Source of the DNA: Carnobacterium_B sp045617425
Lineage (GTDB): Bacteria; Bacillota; Bacilli; Lactobacillales; Carnobacteriaceae
Length of the DNA: 64,000 nucleotides
NCBI RefSeq assembly: GCF_045617425.1
Contig: NZ_JAZLIO010000003.1
Span: 62,001 to 126,000 of the forward strand
Direction of reading: 5' to 3'
Shown: positions 34,911 through 42,751 of the stretch, piece after piece
How positions within the stretch are numbered: position 1 is the stretch's first letter
How the letters are laid out: every line of letters starts with the position of its first letter
The notes under the pieces: generated by a model
Databases searched by the model: none
The model's input: only the letters and a program-made list of their open reading frames with translations
Told to the model about the DNA's origin: nothing
Translations under genes and position numbers: made by a program

Positions 34911-34940
34911 AGAGAATGTAAGAAAAATTAAATGAACAAC

Positions 34941-35034
34941 CATCACAAAGGGGTGCTGTAAGAAGCTGAGATTGAATCAAATGATTCTAACCCTTGGAAC
35001 CTGTTCGTTAGTACGAGCGTAGGGATTGTGACGG
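34941..35034 (+). ncRNA. TPP (thi-box) riboswitch
   Basis: The conserved thi-box segments are present in order: GGGGTGCTG, GCTGAGATT, ACCCTTGGAACCTG, GTTAGTAC-type loop and GCGTAGGGAT. The closing stem pairs CACAA (34944-34948) with TTGTG (35026-35030). It binds thiamine pyrophosphate and would switch off the thiamine transporter when the cofactor is plentiful. Confidence 0.95.
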
Positions 35035-35071
35035 GGACGAAATGTTATTTATTTATAATGATAATTCGAGC

Positions 35072-35120
35072 TCCTCCTTTGATGTGTGGCACTGTTCAAC
35101 ACATTAAGGAGGAATTTTTT
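35072..35120 (+). promoter_or_regulatory. Riboswitch expression platform: terminator and RBS sequester
   Basis: TCCTCCTT (35072-35079) pairs perfectly with AAGGAGGA (35106-35113), extended by ATGTGT / ACACAT after a small internal loop, and a T run (35115-35120) follows. The 3' arm is the thiT ribosome site, so the one hairpin can both terminate transcription and hide the start site. Confidence 0.75.
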
Positions 35121-35684
35121 TTGAGAAATGAACGATTACGAGTTTGGATAGAAGGAACAATATTTGCGGCTTTAGCAATTGTATTGTCTTTGGTTCCAAC
35201 AAATATTGGAACAGGCTTTACCGTTTCATTAGGGATGATACCGATGACCTTGTTTGCTTTTAGACGTGGATTTGTAGCAGCGACTGCAGCGGGTTTTCTT
35301 TGGGGGGTCCTGCATTTTTTGATAGGAAATGCTAGTATTTTGCATCCGTTACAGGGTTTTATAGAATATTTTGTTGCTTTTGCATTTGTTGGTTTTGCAG
35401 GTATAGTTAGGAAACCTTTACAACTTGCATTTAGAGAAAACAATCAATTTAAACAATATCAATTTATTTTAATCGGAACGATTATGGGAACAGTTGCCCG
35501 TTTCTTTTGGCACTTTGTTGCCGGTTATTATTTTTGGGGCAGCTATGCGCCAGAAGGTATGAATCCCATTTGGTACTCTTTTATTGCGAATGGTGGGAGT
35601 GCTTTAGCAACGGGAATAGTTACTAGTGTAGTACTATTCATCATGGCCAAAACGACGCCAACCTTGTTTTTACCAAAAAAATAA
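35121..35684 (+). CDS. thiT: Thiamine ECF transporter S component ThiT
   Basis: A 187-residue integral membrane protein with about six helices that captures thiamine and docks on a shared ECF energy-coupling module. TVSLGMIPMTLFAFRRG, AGFLWGVLHFLIG and RFFWHFVAGYYFWGSYAPEG are typical ThiT segments with the aromatic residues that stack on the thiamine rings. TTG 35121 lies 7 bases after AAGGAGG; a longer frame running back into the riboswitch is not credible. Control by the TPP riboswitch confirms the substrate. Confidence 0.94.
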   Translation: MRNERLRVWIEGTIFAALAIVLSLVPTNIGTGFTVSLGMIPMTLFAFRRGFVAATAAGFLWGVLHFLIGNASILHPLQGFIEYFVAFAFVGFAGIVRKPLQLAFRENNQFKQYQFILIGTIMGTVARFFWHFVAGYYFWGSYAPEGMNPIWYSFIANGGSALATGIVTSVVLFIMAKTTPTLFLPKK

Positions 35685-35718
35685 GGATTGATTCAATTAA
35701 GTAAGATTATAGTATAGT

Positions 35719-35750
35719 GAGATTGGATAATTACTCCAGTCTCTTTTTTT
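35719..35750 (+). terminator. Terminator after thiT
   Basis: GAGATTGGA (35719-35727) pairs with TCCAGTCTC (35735-35743) with one wobble, then seven Ts. Confidence 0.85.
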
Positions 35751-35844
35751 GACAATTCTTTCTTTTTTACAGCTAGTTTCTAGTAGCTAAAAGAAAAGGG
35801 AAGTAGTAAGATTAGACAATAACGAGCTGGAGAGGAATAATTGA

Positions 35845-37296
35845 ATGAACATTATAATATACATAATTTTTGGGCTCTACTTTCTAAATGTTTTGCTTTC
35901 TATCATCACGGTATTTCGTGAAAAACGTGATATTGCAGCTACTTGGGCTTGGTTGCTTGTACTTATTCTTTTACCAGGTATAGGTTTTATTTTTTATTTA
36001 TTTATTGGGAAAAAATTGACCCGCGAAAAAATATTTGATATTAATTCGCAAGAAAATATAGGGATGCCAGAGCTTGTACAAGCTCAGAAAGAAATGCTGG
36101 CTGAGGATGAAGATTTATTATCTGAAAAACAAGCATCTGAAAATGCCAAAGAAATGGCTAGTTTGTTTTTAGAAAGTGATGAATCCATTTTAACAAAAGG
36201 AAATAAAGTTGAGTTATTTACTGATGGGGCAAAAAAATTTGATTCCTTGATTGAAGATCTTTCTAAAGCGGAACATCACATTCATATGATTTATTATATT
36301 ATTCATAATGATAAAATTGGAAAACGAGTTCTTAAAGCATTAGAAGAACGTGCAGCTGCAGGAGTAGAAGTTCTAGTCATCTATGATGCGTTAGGATCTA
36401 GATCTTTAAGACCTAATTTTTTTAAAACCTTAAAAAAATTAGGTGGAAAAGCTGAACCATTTTTTGGATCTAAGCTACCAATTATTAATCTACGTTTTAA
36501 CTATCGAAATCATCGTAAAATTGTAGTAATCGACGGAAAAATTGGTTATACCGGTGGTTTCAATGTAGGCGACGAATATTTAGGTGAATATAAGAAATTT
36601 GGCTACTGGAGAGATACCCACTTAAAAATTCAAGGAAATGCAGTGCTAGCTCTACAAACTCGCTTTTTGATGGACTGGAATGCAGCTGTTTCAAATCATA
36701 AATTGGAATACGAAGAAAATTACTTTCCTTTAATTGACAAAAAAGGACACGCTAATATCCAAGTTGTATCTAGCGGACCTGATTCAGATTTAGAACAAAT
36801 AAAAAAAGGCTATATCAAGATGATCAGTATGGCTAAAGAGTCAGTTTTCATACAAACACCGTATTTTGTTCCAGATGATTCAGTATTAGAATCTATCCAA
36901 ATTGCCGTTATGTCTGGAATTAACGTAAAAATTATGATACCGAATAAACCAGATCACCCTTTTATTTATCGTGCAACAATGTATTATGCAGAAGCGATGG
37001 TGGATGCTGGAGCAGAAGTATATATTTATGATAATGGGTTTCTGCATGCAAAAACAGTTGTTGTTGATGGAGATATTTGTTCAATTGGTACAGCCAATTT
37101 TGATATTCGAAGTTTTAAATTAAATTTTGAGGTAAATGTTTTTATCTACGATGATAAGATTGCAAAGCAACAAGAACACTTTTTCTACGAAGATATGAAA
37201 AAAAGTTATCTGTTAACTAAAGAAATGCTAGACAATCAATCTAAATGGTTAAAATTCAAGCAAATCTTTTCAAGGCTATTCTCTCCAATATTATAA
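35845..37296 (+). CDS. cls: Cardiolipin synthase
   Basis: A 483-residue membrane-bound phospholipase D superfamily enzyme condensing two phosphatidylglycerols into cardiolipin and glycerol. Two N-terminal membrane helices (about 3-22 and 36-54) precede two PLD domains with HKD motifs starting at His223 (HRKIVVID) and His401 (HAKTVVVD). ATG 35845 follows GGAGAGGA. Own terminator downstream. Its position between osmolyte and thiamine transport genes may reflect membrane adaptation to salt or cold, which is inference. Confidence 0.96.
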   Translation: MNIIIYIIFGLYFLNVLLSIITVFREKRDIAATWAWLLVLILLPGIGFIFYLFIGKKLTREKIFDINSQENIGMPELVQAQKEMLAEDEDLLSEKQASENAKEMASLFLESDESILTKGNKVELFTDGAKKFDSLIEDLSKAEHHIHMIYYIIHNDKIGKRVLKALEERAAAGVEVLVIYDALGSRSLRPNFFKTLKKLGGKAEPFFGSKLPIINLRFNYRNHRKIVVIDGKIGYTGGFNVGDEYLGEYKKFGYWRDTHLKIQGNAVLALQTRFLMDWNAAVSNHKLEYEENYFPLIDKKGHANIQVVSSGPDSDLEQIKKGYIKMISMAKESVFIQTPYFVPDDSVLESIQIAVMSGINVKIMIPNKPDHPFIYRATMYYAEAMVDAGAEVYIYDNGFLHAKTVVVDGDICSIGTANFDIRSFKLNFEVNVFIYDDKIAKQQEHFFYEDMKKSYLLTKEMLDNQSKWLKFKQIFSRLFSPIL

Positions 37297-37306
37297 ACAA
37301 TGAATG

Positions 37307-37352
37307 AACAAGGTTGAAACAAAAATCATTTGTTTCAACCTTGTTTATTTTA
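37307..37352 (+). terminator. Terminator after cls
   Basis: A 15-bp perfect stem AACAAGGTTGAAACA / TGTTTCAACCTTGTT followed by a T-rich tract. Confidence 0.9.
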
Positions 37353-37382
37353 TTAGAGAATTTTAATTAGAAAGCATCAAAT

Positions 37383-37411
37383 TTGATAAGGAGTGGCTTC
37401 TTTGAGATAAT
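37383..37411 (+). promoter_or_regulatory. opuC operon promoter
   Basis: TTGATA (37383-37388), 17-base spacer, GATAAT (37406-37411): five of six in each hexamer. Confidence 0.7.
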
Positions 37412-37458
37412 AAGAGAGTGTATGGTCAAAAAACGAAATTATATAAGAGGTGAATGTA

Positions 37459-38643
37459 GTGATAGAATTTAAAAATGTTTCCAAAGTCTACAAAGGTGGG
37501 AAAAAAGCTGTTGACAATATTAACCTCACATTTAATGATGGAGAGTTTATTGTCTTTATTGGTACGAGTGGAAGTGGGAAAACAACTTCTATGCGTATGG
37601 TCAATCGCATGATTGAACCAACTTCAGGCCAGATTTTAATTAATGGTGAAGATATTATGAAGAAAGATCCTGTTCAGCTAAGACGTAAAATTGGCTATGT
37701 TATCCAACAAATTGGCTTAATGCCACATATGACCATTTATGACAATATCGTAATGGTACCTAAATTATTAAAATGGTCTGAAGATAAGCAACGAGAATCT
37801 GCAGAACGTTTGTTGGAGAAAGTCGATTTACCAAAAGAATTTTTGTCACGTTACCCTGCTGAGCTTTCCGGAGGACAACAACAAAGGATTGGAGTTATTC
37901 GTGCATTAGCTGCTGATCAAGATGTGATATTGATGGATGAACCATTTGGAGCATTAGACCCTATTACTAGAGATGCTTTACAAGAATTAGTTAAAGAGTT
38001 ACAAGTGGAAATGGGGAAAACATTTATTTTTGTTACTCATGATATGGATGAAGCGTTAAAATTAGCTGATCGCATTGTCATTATGCAAAATGGGCGTGTA
38101 GTGCAGTTTGATACGCCAGATAATATATTAGCAGAACCAGCTAATCAATTTGTTGAAGATTTTATTGGTGAAGACCGCTTGATTCAAGCTAGACCCAATA
38201 TTCAAACGGTAGATCAAGTCATGATAAAAAATCCAATTTCAGTAACGCCTGGAAAATCTATTTCTGAAGCTATCCGTTTAATGAGAGACAAACGTGTGGA
38301 TTCGTTATTTGTTACAGATGATTCAGGTGTGTTAAAAGGGTATGTAGATATCGAGAAAATTGACCGTAACCGCAAGCGTGCTACAAGTGTTGGCGATATT
38401 ATGATCGATAAAGTTTATTTTGTTCGAGAAGGTACACTTTTAAGAGACACCGTTCAAAGAATTTTAAAACGCGGTTTTAAAAATATTCCAGTTGTGGACA
38501 ATAAAGGTCGTTTAATTGGTCTAGTTACTCGTGCATCGTTAGTAGATGTGGTTTACGATACAATATGGGGTGAAGAGCAAGAAGAAGAGCTGACAACCAG
38601 CAGTGTTTTTGAAACAACCATTCCTAAAGAAAACAATGAATAG
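37459..38643 (+). CDS. opuCA: OpuC-type osmolyte ABC transporter, ATPase with CBS pair
   Basis: A 394-residue ABC ATPase for carnitine, choline or betaine uptake. Walker A GTSGSGKTT (35-43), signature LSGGQQQRIGVIRAL, Walker B VILMDEPFGAL, followed by a CBS pair (about 250-370) that in OpuCA of Listeria and Staphylococcus binds cyclic di-AMP. GTG 37459 (MIEFKNVSKVYKGG) has 8-base spacing to AAGAGG; the GTG at 37450 overlaps it. First of four tightly packed opuC genes. Confidence 0.92.
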   Translation: MIEFKNVSKVYKGGKKAVDNINLTFNDGEFIVFIGTSGSGKTTSMRMVNRMIEPTSGQILINGEDIMKKDPVQLRRKIGYVIQQIGLMPHMTIYDNIVMVPKLLKWSEDKQRESAERLLEKVDLPKEFLSRYPAELSGGQQQRIGVIRALAADQDVILMDEPFGALDPITRDALQELVKELQVEMGKTFIFVTHDMDEALKLADRIVIMQNGRVVQFDTPDNILAEPANQFVEDFIGEDRLIQARPNIQTVDQVMIKNPISVTPGKSISEAIRLMRDKRVDSLFVTDDSGVLKGYVDIEKIDRNRKRATSVGDIMIDKVYFVREGTLLRDTVQRILKRGFKNIPVVDNKGRLIGLVTRASLVDVVYDTIWGEEQEEELTTSSVFETTIPKENNE

Positions 38644-38657
38644 AGGAGGAAAAGACA

Positions 38658-39293
38658 ATGGCTGAATTTTTTGCAGCAAACGGCTCTGATTTACTCCTAA
38701 AGACATGGGAACATTTTTATATTTCTGCAATTGCATTGGCATTAGGTGTTAGTGTAGCTGTCCCTTTGGGAGTTTTATTAACGCGATTTGAGAAGAGTGC
38801 TAAGTTTATTATTGGTTTAGCTACTATTTTACAAACAGTTCCTTCATTAGCATTACTGGCTCTAATGATTCCCTTATTTGGAATTGGTAAGGTTCCTGCA
38901 ATTGTAGCGTTATTCATCTATTCTTTATTGCCTATTTTGAGAAATACTTATATAGGAATGAATGGAGTAGATGTTAACTTAAGAGATGCAGGAAAAGGAA
39001 TGGGAATGACAAACATTCAACTCATTCGTAATGTGGAGTTGCCTCAAGCAGCACCGGTTATTATGGCTGGAATTCGTTTGTCCGGTGTTTATGTTATCTC
39101 ATGGGCTGCTTTAGCTTCATACATTGGAGCAGGTGGGTTAGGTGATTTTATCTTTAACGGATTAACTCTTTATATTCCTAGTTTAATTATTGGCGGAACT
39201 ATACCTGTAACTATTCTTGCATTATTGACAGATTATGCACTAGGAAAATTAGAAAAAAAAGTAACGCCTAGAGTTGTGCAAGGTATTGAATAG
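38658..39293 (+). CDS. opuCB: OpuC-type osmolyte ABC transporter, permease 1
   Basis: A 211-residue inner-membrane permease with about five to six helices. LATILQTVPSLALLALMIPLFGIG and the coupling loop LRDAGKGMGMTNIQLIRNVELP are typical of OpuCB. Separated from opuCA by 14 bases with a GAGGAGG ribosome site and followed 13 bases later by the binding protein. Confidence 0.93.
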   Translation: MAEFFAANGSDLLLKTWEHFYISAIALALGVSVAVPLGVLLTRFEKSAKFIIGLATILQTVPSLALLALMIPLFGIGKVPAIVALFIYSLLPILRNTYIGMNGVDVNLRDAGKGMGMTNIQLIRNVELPQAAPVIMAGIRLSGVYVISWAALASYIGAGGLGDFIFNGLTLYIPSLIIGGTIPVTILALLTDYALGKLEKKVTPRVVQGIE

Positions 39294-39306
39294 GAGGGCT
39301 TCAACT

Positions 39307-40251
39307 ATGAAGAAGATTCAAAAAATTGCTGCCCTTTTTTTAGCAGCAATACTATTAAGCAGTTGTTCATTGCCTGGACTAGGCAGCGGATTTAATGAAG
39401 AAGGTATCACCATCACAGGTGGTTCAACCACAGAACAACAGATTATGGGTTATATTGTTGAAGGTATGGTTGAGCATTACATTGATATAGACGCTCAAAT
39501 TGTTAATAATCTAGGTTCCTCTTCCCTAAATCATCAAGCTCTAATTGGTGAAGATGCGAATGTATCTGCAATAAAATATACTGGAACTTCGTTAACTGGT
39601 GAGTTAGGACAAGATCCAATTACGGATCCTGAAATAGCGCTGGAATTAGTTGTAGAGGGATTTGCGGCTGAGTTTGATCAAAAATGGTTTCCGACATACG
39701 GATTTGCTAATACCTATGCCTTTATGGTGACACAAGAACTGGCAGATCAATATGATTTAGTTACGATTAGTGATTTGGAAGACATTGCTGGTGAACTTGA
39801 TGCTGGAGTAGATACCTCTTGGATCCAACGTGAAGGAGATGGCTATGATGCGTTTCTAGAGACTTATGGTTTTGATTTTAACCGTGTCTATCCAATGCAA
39901 ATTGGTCTAGTTTATAATGCCTTACAAGCTGGTGAAATGGATGTTGTACTAGGTTATTCAACAGATGGTCGTATTAAGAGTTATGACTTAGTGGTGTTGG
40001 AAGATGACAAACGACTATTCCCGCCATATGATGCAAGTCCGGTTGCAACTTTTGAAGTTTTAGAAGCGTACCCTGAATTAAATGAAGTATTAACGAAGTT
40101 GAAAAATACAATATCGGATGAAAAAATGCAAGAATTAAACTATATTTCAGATAACAATTTAATCGAACCTAAGGTTGTAGCGGACGATTTTTTGAAAGAA
40201 AATAATTATTTTGAATCGGTTGAAGTAAATGAAGAAGGAGGCGAACAATAA
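39307..40251 (+). CDS. opuCC: OpuC-type osmolyte-binding lipoprotein
   Basis: A 314-residue substrate-binding lipoprotein with lipobox LLSSC (Cys20). ITGGSTTEQQIMGYIVEGMVE, SSSLNHQALI, YTGTSLTGEL and GYSTDGRIKSYDL are hallmarks of the OpuCC/ProX-like choline-betaine-carnitine binding proteins. Start at 39307 (MKKIQKIAALF) with GGAGGG upstream gives a normal signal peptide; a longer frame from 39274 overlaps opuCB and is not credible. Stop overlaps the opuCD start by one base. Confidence 0.93.
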   Translation: MKKIQKIAALFLAAILLSSCSLPGLGSGFNEEGITITGGSTTEQQIMGYIVEGMVEHYIDIDAQIVNNLGSSSLNHQALIGEDANVSAIKYTGTSLTGELGQDPITDPEIALELVVEGFAAEFDQKWFPTYGFANTYAFMVTQELADQYDLVTISDLEDIAGELDAGVDTSWIQREGDGYDAFLETYGFDFNRVYPMQIGLVYNALQAGEMDVVLGYSTDGRIKSYDLVVLEDDKRLFPPYDASPVATFEVLEAYPELNEVLTKLKNTISDEKMQELNYISDNNLIEPKVVADDFLKENNYFESVEVNEEGGEQ

Positions 40252-40922
40252 TGATGGCAGACATGAATTTATGGGAACAATTACTTTATTATTTCTCAGA
40301 AAATGGCCTTTACATTTGGAGTCAATTTTTTCGTCACTTCTTAATTTCAATTTATGGGGTGTTATTTGCAGCGATTGTAGGAATCCCTCTCGGTTTCTGG
40401 ATTTCTAGGCATGGAAAGTTAGCTGATTGGGTTATAGGAGCCGCTAATGTGATCCAAACAATTCCTTCTTTAGCCATGTTGTCTATTCTAATGTTAGGAT
40501 TGGGGTTAGGTGTTAATACCGTTATCTCTACAGTATTCTTATACTCTTTATTGCCGATTATTAAAAATACTTACGCTGGAGTTCAAAGCGTAGACAAAAA
40601 TATTTTAGATTCTGGTAAAGGAATGGGTATGACAAGATGGCAACTAACTTATATGGTTGAACTTCCATTAGCTTTATCAATTATTATGGCAGGGATTCGT
40701 AATGCTATGGTTGTAGGTATTGGAGTAACCGCAATAGGAACCTTTATAGGAGCCGGTGGTTTAGGCGATATCATTACTAGGGGAGTCAATGTAACTGATG
40801 GTGGTGCTATTATTCTTGCAGGTGCTATTCCTACAGCTTTCATGGCAGTTATCAGTGATTTACTGTTAGGTTGGATTGAGAAAAAATTAGATCCAACAAA
40901 AAACAAAAAAATATTATCGTAA
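40251..40922 (+). CDS. opuCD: OpuC-type osmolyte ABC transporter, permease 2
   Basis: A 223-residue permease paralogous to opuCB: GAANVIQTIPSLAMLSILML and coupling loop ILDSGKGMGMTRWQLTYMVELP. TAATG arrangement couples its start to the opuCC stop; GGAGG lies 9 bases upstream. Completes the four-part transporter. Long terminator follows. Confidence 0.93.
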   Translation: MMADMNLWEQLLYYFSENGLYIWSQFFRHFLISIYGVLFAAIVGIPLGFWISRHGKLADWVIGAANVIQTIPSLAMLSILMLGLGLGVNTVISTVFLYSLLPIIKNTYAGVQSVDKNILDSGKGMGMTRWQLTYMVELPLALSIIMAGIRNAMVVGIGVTAIGTFIGAGGLGDIITRGVNVTDGGAIILAGAIPTAFMAVISDLLLGWIEKKLDPTKNKKILS

Positions 40923-40953
40923 TAATCAAAACGTATAAAATCAGTTCAATATA

Positions 40954-41020
40954 AAAAAGCTTTCCATTTGAGCGCATTAGATAGTTGCATATCTAATCGT
41001 CATTTGGAGAGCTTTTTAGT
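40954..41020. terminator. Long terminator after opuCD
   Basis: Outer stem AAAAAGCTTTCCA... / ...TGGAGAGCTTTTT and inner stem ATTAGATA / TATCTAAT. A and T tracts at both ends, so it may also stop the minus-strand YolD-like gene. Confidence 0.8.
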
Positions 41021-41057
41021 ATTGTTCAATAACTAAAAGAAGTAAGTACCGATTAGT

Positions 41058-41384
41058 TTAAGGTAAACGAATATGTCTTATGTCACTTGGGTGGATAAGG
41101 TAAGTCATATGAAGAAGAGTGTTTTCTAAGACGATTTGAGGTCTTTTAAAAGGCGTGTACCTAATAAAACCAGTAGCTTCGGTTATGTTAGATTGGTTTT
41201 TTTGTTGATTAATCTGTAAAATTATTTTCTTCTTTTTAGTAAAAGCTTGATTTAAGAAAAGAATAATTTGTGCTTCAGGCATTTGAGGCAAAAATTCTAA
41301 TTCATTAGTTGAATTAGGTAAAAAAAATTTTTTTTGTAAAAAGGCAAAGGGATGAACAGATTCTTCTAAAGTATTTTTTTTCAT
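41058..41384 (-). CDS. YolD-like small protein, SOS-controlled (candidate)
   Basis: A 108-residue protein without confident identification. The N-terminal half has FLPQMPEAQIILFLNQAF; the C-terminal half is beta-rich (KKIILQINQQ, ATGFIRYT, LIHPSDIRHIRL). This spacing, including a closing DIRxI motif, resembles the YolD-like family that in Bacillus accompanies Y-family DNA polymerases under LexA control. Here no polymerase gene is adjacent. ATG 41384 is chosen because GGAGG lies just upstream; an in-frame TTG-type extension to 41441 would run through the promoter. Two LexA boxes flank the transcription start, so damage-inducible expression is well supported even if the family call is not. Confidence 0.7.
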   Translation of the reverse strand: MKKNTLEESVHPFAFLQKKFFLPNSTNELEFLPQMPEAQIILFLNQAFTKKKKIILQINQQKNQSNITEATGFIRYTPFKRPQIVLENTLLHMTYLIHPSDIRHIRLP

Positions 41385-41395
41385 CTTTATTCCTC

Positions 41396-41409
41396 CGAAC
41401 GTTTGTTTG
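41396..41409. promoter_or_regulatory. LexA box 2, in the 5' leader of the YolD-like gene
   Basis: CGAACGTTTGTTTG fits CGAACRNRYGTTYG at 13 of 14 positions. It lies just after the predicted transcription start and before the ribosome site. Confidence 0.65.
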
Positions 41410-41417
41410 ATAATTTT

Positions 41418-41446
41418 ATTATACGAACAAACGTTCAACAAAGCAA
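41418..41446 (-). promoter_or_regulatory. Promoter of the YolD-like gene
   Basis: Minus strand TTGCTT (41446-41441), 17-base spacer, consensus TATAAT (41423-41418). Confidence 0.8.
41424..41437. promoter_or_regulatory. LexA box 1, in the promoter spacer of the YolD-like gene
   Basis: CGAACAAACGTTCA: perfect GAAC-N4-GTTC, 13 of 14 matches to the Firmicutes consensus, filling the -35/-10 spacer as at uvrB. Confidence 0.85.
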
Positions 41447-41470
41447 GCTGTTTAATTATTTTTTAAAAAG

Positions 41471-41499
41471 TTTCTATTTTTATGAAAAAATGGCATAAT
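41471..41499 (+). promoter_or_regulatory. Candidate degV promoter
   Basis: TTTCTA (41471-41476), 17-base spacer, extended -10 TGG-CATAAT (41494-41499). Confidence 0.45.
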
Positions 41500-41540
41500 G
41501 AAATAAGTATATATAGAGTTCTGAAAAAGGGGTTTGAACA

Positions 41541-42410
41541 ATGGATTATAAAATTATTGCAGATTCATGCTGCGATTTGCCATTAGATTTTATAAAAAAT
41601 AATGACATTGAAATTATCAATTTAATGATCAATATGGATGGGAAAGATTATTTAGATGATATGGGGGAAACTTTTGACCGTAACGCCTTCTTTGAAGCAT
41701 TAAAAAATGGTGCAATGGCAACAAGTTCTCAAGTTAATATTGGCACATTTTTAGAAGTATTTAAAAAATATGTTGATAAAGGACAACCTGTTCTATTTCT
41801 AGGACTTTCGTCCGCATTAAGTGGATCTTACAATAATGCTGTAACAGCTGTAGAGATGTTGAAAGAAGAATATAACCAAGTGAATATAATAATTGTAGAT
41901 TCTAAAGCTGCTTGTTTAGGAGAAGGTCTTTTAGTGTATGAAGCAGTACATCGAAAAAAAGAAGGTCAATCGTTAGAAGAAGTAGTGGATTGGCTAGAAG
42001 AATATAAAATGAAACTTCATTCATGGGTAACCGTTGATGATATCAGACATCTTGAACGTAGTGGGAGAATATCTTCAGTTTCTGCAACACTTGGAAGTGT
42101 TTTAAATGTTAAGCCGATTATCATAATGAATGAAAAAGGTGGTTTGGTACCCACTGCTAAAGTGCGAGGAAGAAGAAAATCATTGCATTATTTAATCAAT
42201 AAAACAGTTGAAGGTATGATAGAACCGGAAAATCAAACCGTTTTTATTGGACATGTTGGTGTTCCCGAAGAAGCTGAATGGATCAAACAAGAAATTGAAT
42301 CGAAAATCAAGGTAAAAGATGTACAAGTATACCCTTATGGACCTACCATCGCTGCTCACACAGGATTTGGATCAGTGGCGTTATTTTCTTTTGGTAATGT
42401 AAGAAAATAA
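41541..42410 (+). CDS. DegV family fatty-acid-binding protein
   Basis: A 289-residue cytosolic DegV/EDD-fold protein. KIIADSCCDLPLD, ATSSQVNIGTFLEVF, FLGLSSALSGSYNNA and HLERSGRIS are family signatures. In Gram-positives such proteins (FakB) bind a fatty acid and present it to the FakA kinase for phospholipid synthesis; whether this paralog acts as FakB is inference. ATG 41541 is preceded by AAAGGGG. Monocistronic. Confidence 0.9.
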   Translation: MDYKIIADSCCDLPLDFIKNNDIEIINLMINMDGKDYLDDMGETFDRNAFFEALKNGAMATSSQVNIGTFLEVFKKYVDKGQPVLFLGLSSALSGSYNNAVTAVEMLKEEYNQVNIIIVDSKAACLGEGLLVYEAVHRKKEGQSLEEVVDWLEEYKMKLHSWVTVDDIRHLERSGRISSVSATLGSVLNVKPIIIMNEKGGLVPTAKVRGRRKSLHYLINKTVEGMIEPENQTVFIGHVGVPEEAEWIKQEIESKIKVKDVQVYPYGPTIAAHTGFGSVALFSFGNVRK

Positions 42411-42544
42411 GCACTATTTATATTTGAAGAAGTCTTAATAAGAAAAGATAAAATGCCGATATACTAGTAAGAATACCTATTACTTTTTTTGTTCATCTGA
42501 GTATTTTTTTGTTAGATCTCTTCATATAATAATAATAAATTTAG

Positions 42545-42591
42545 AATCAACGGTAAAAAAAATATATCGAAAAGCGCTTTAAAACGTTGAT
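42545..42591. repeat. Nested inverted repeat with cre-like core upstream of ntp
   Basis: Outer arms AATCAACG (42545-42552) and CGTTGATT (42584-42591) enclose the palindrome AAAGCGCTTT (42571-42580), which has the core but not the flanks of a CcpA cre site. It lies directly upstream of the ntp promoter. Confidence 0.45.
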
Positions 42592-42607
42592 TATCAAGAG
42601 TTTATGA

Positions 42608-42636
42608 TTGACAATGAGAGAGAAAGATGTTAAAAT
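42608..42636 (+). promoter_or_regulatory. ntp (V-ATPase) operon promoter
   Basis: Consensus TTGACA (42608-42613), 17-base spacer, extended -10 TGT-TAAAAT (42631-42636). One of the strongest promoters in the window. Confidence 0.88.
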
Positions 42637-42643
42637 ATACTTA

Positions 42644-42737
42644 GTTAAATAAAAAAAGGTTGGGCATTTGCTTTCAAGGATGAATTCTTCAAGGGGTGAG
42701 AAGAATAGTTCTTAAGTGATGCCTTTTTTTGTATTTT
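42644..42737 (+). ncRNA. Structured leader RNA of the ntp operon with terminator-like end
   Basis: Predicted 5' leader. GGCAT (42663-42667) closes with ATGCC (42719-42723), extended by CTT / AAG, and is followed by seven Ts. Inside lies a perfect 7-bp hairpin ATTCTTC / GAAGAAT (42684-42690 with 42700-42706) with an AAGGGGTGA loop. The layout fits an attenuator or riboswitch; the class is not identified. Confidence 0.5.
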
Positions 42738-42751
42738 AAGGAGGTGTATGA

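Larger units (their letters stand above)
42411..42751. other. Intergenic and leader region before the ntp operon
   Basis: 341 bases without a gene. Contents: a weak stem AGTAA / TTACT with a T run (about 42465-42490), possibly the degV terminator; a nested inverted repeat with a cre-like core (42545-42591); the ntp promoter (42608-42636); and a roughly 108-base structured leader with a terminator-like end. Confidence 0.7.

Noticed and set aside
35028..35120. N-terminal extension of ThiT starting in the riboswitch
   Set aside because: The extra residues are encoded by the aptamer end and expression platform; the TTG at 35121 follows a perfect ribosome site.
41385..41441. N-terminal extension of the YolD-like protein
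   Set aside because: These codons cover the -10, both LexA boxes and the GGAGG ribosome site, so translation there is not credible.
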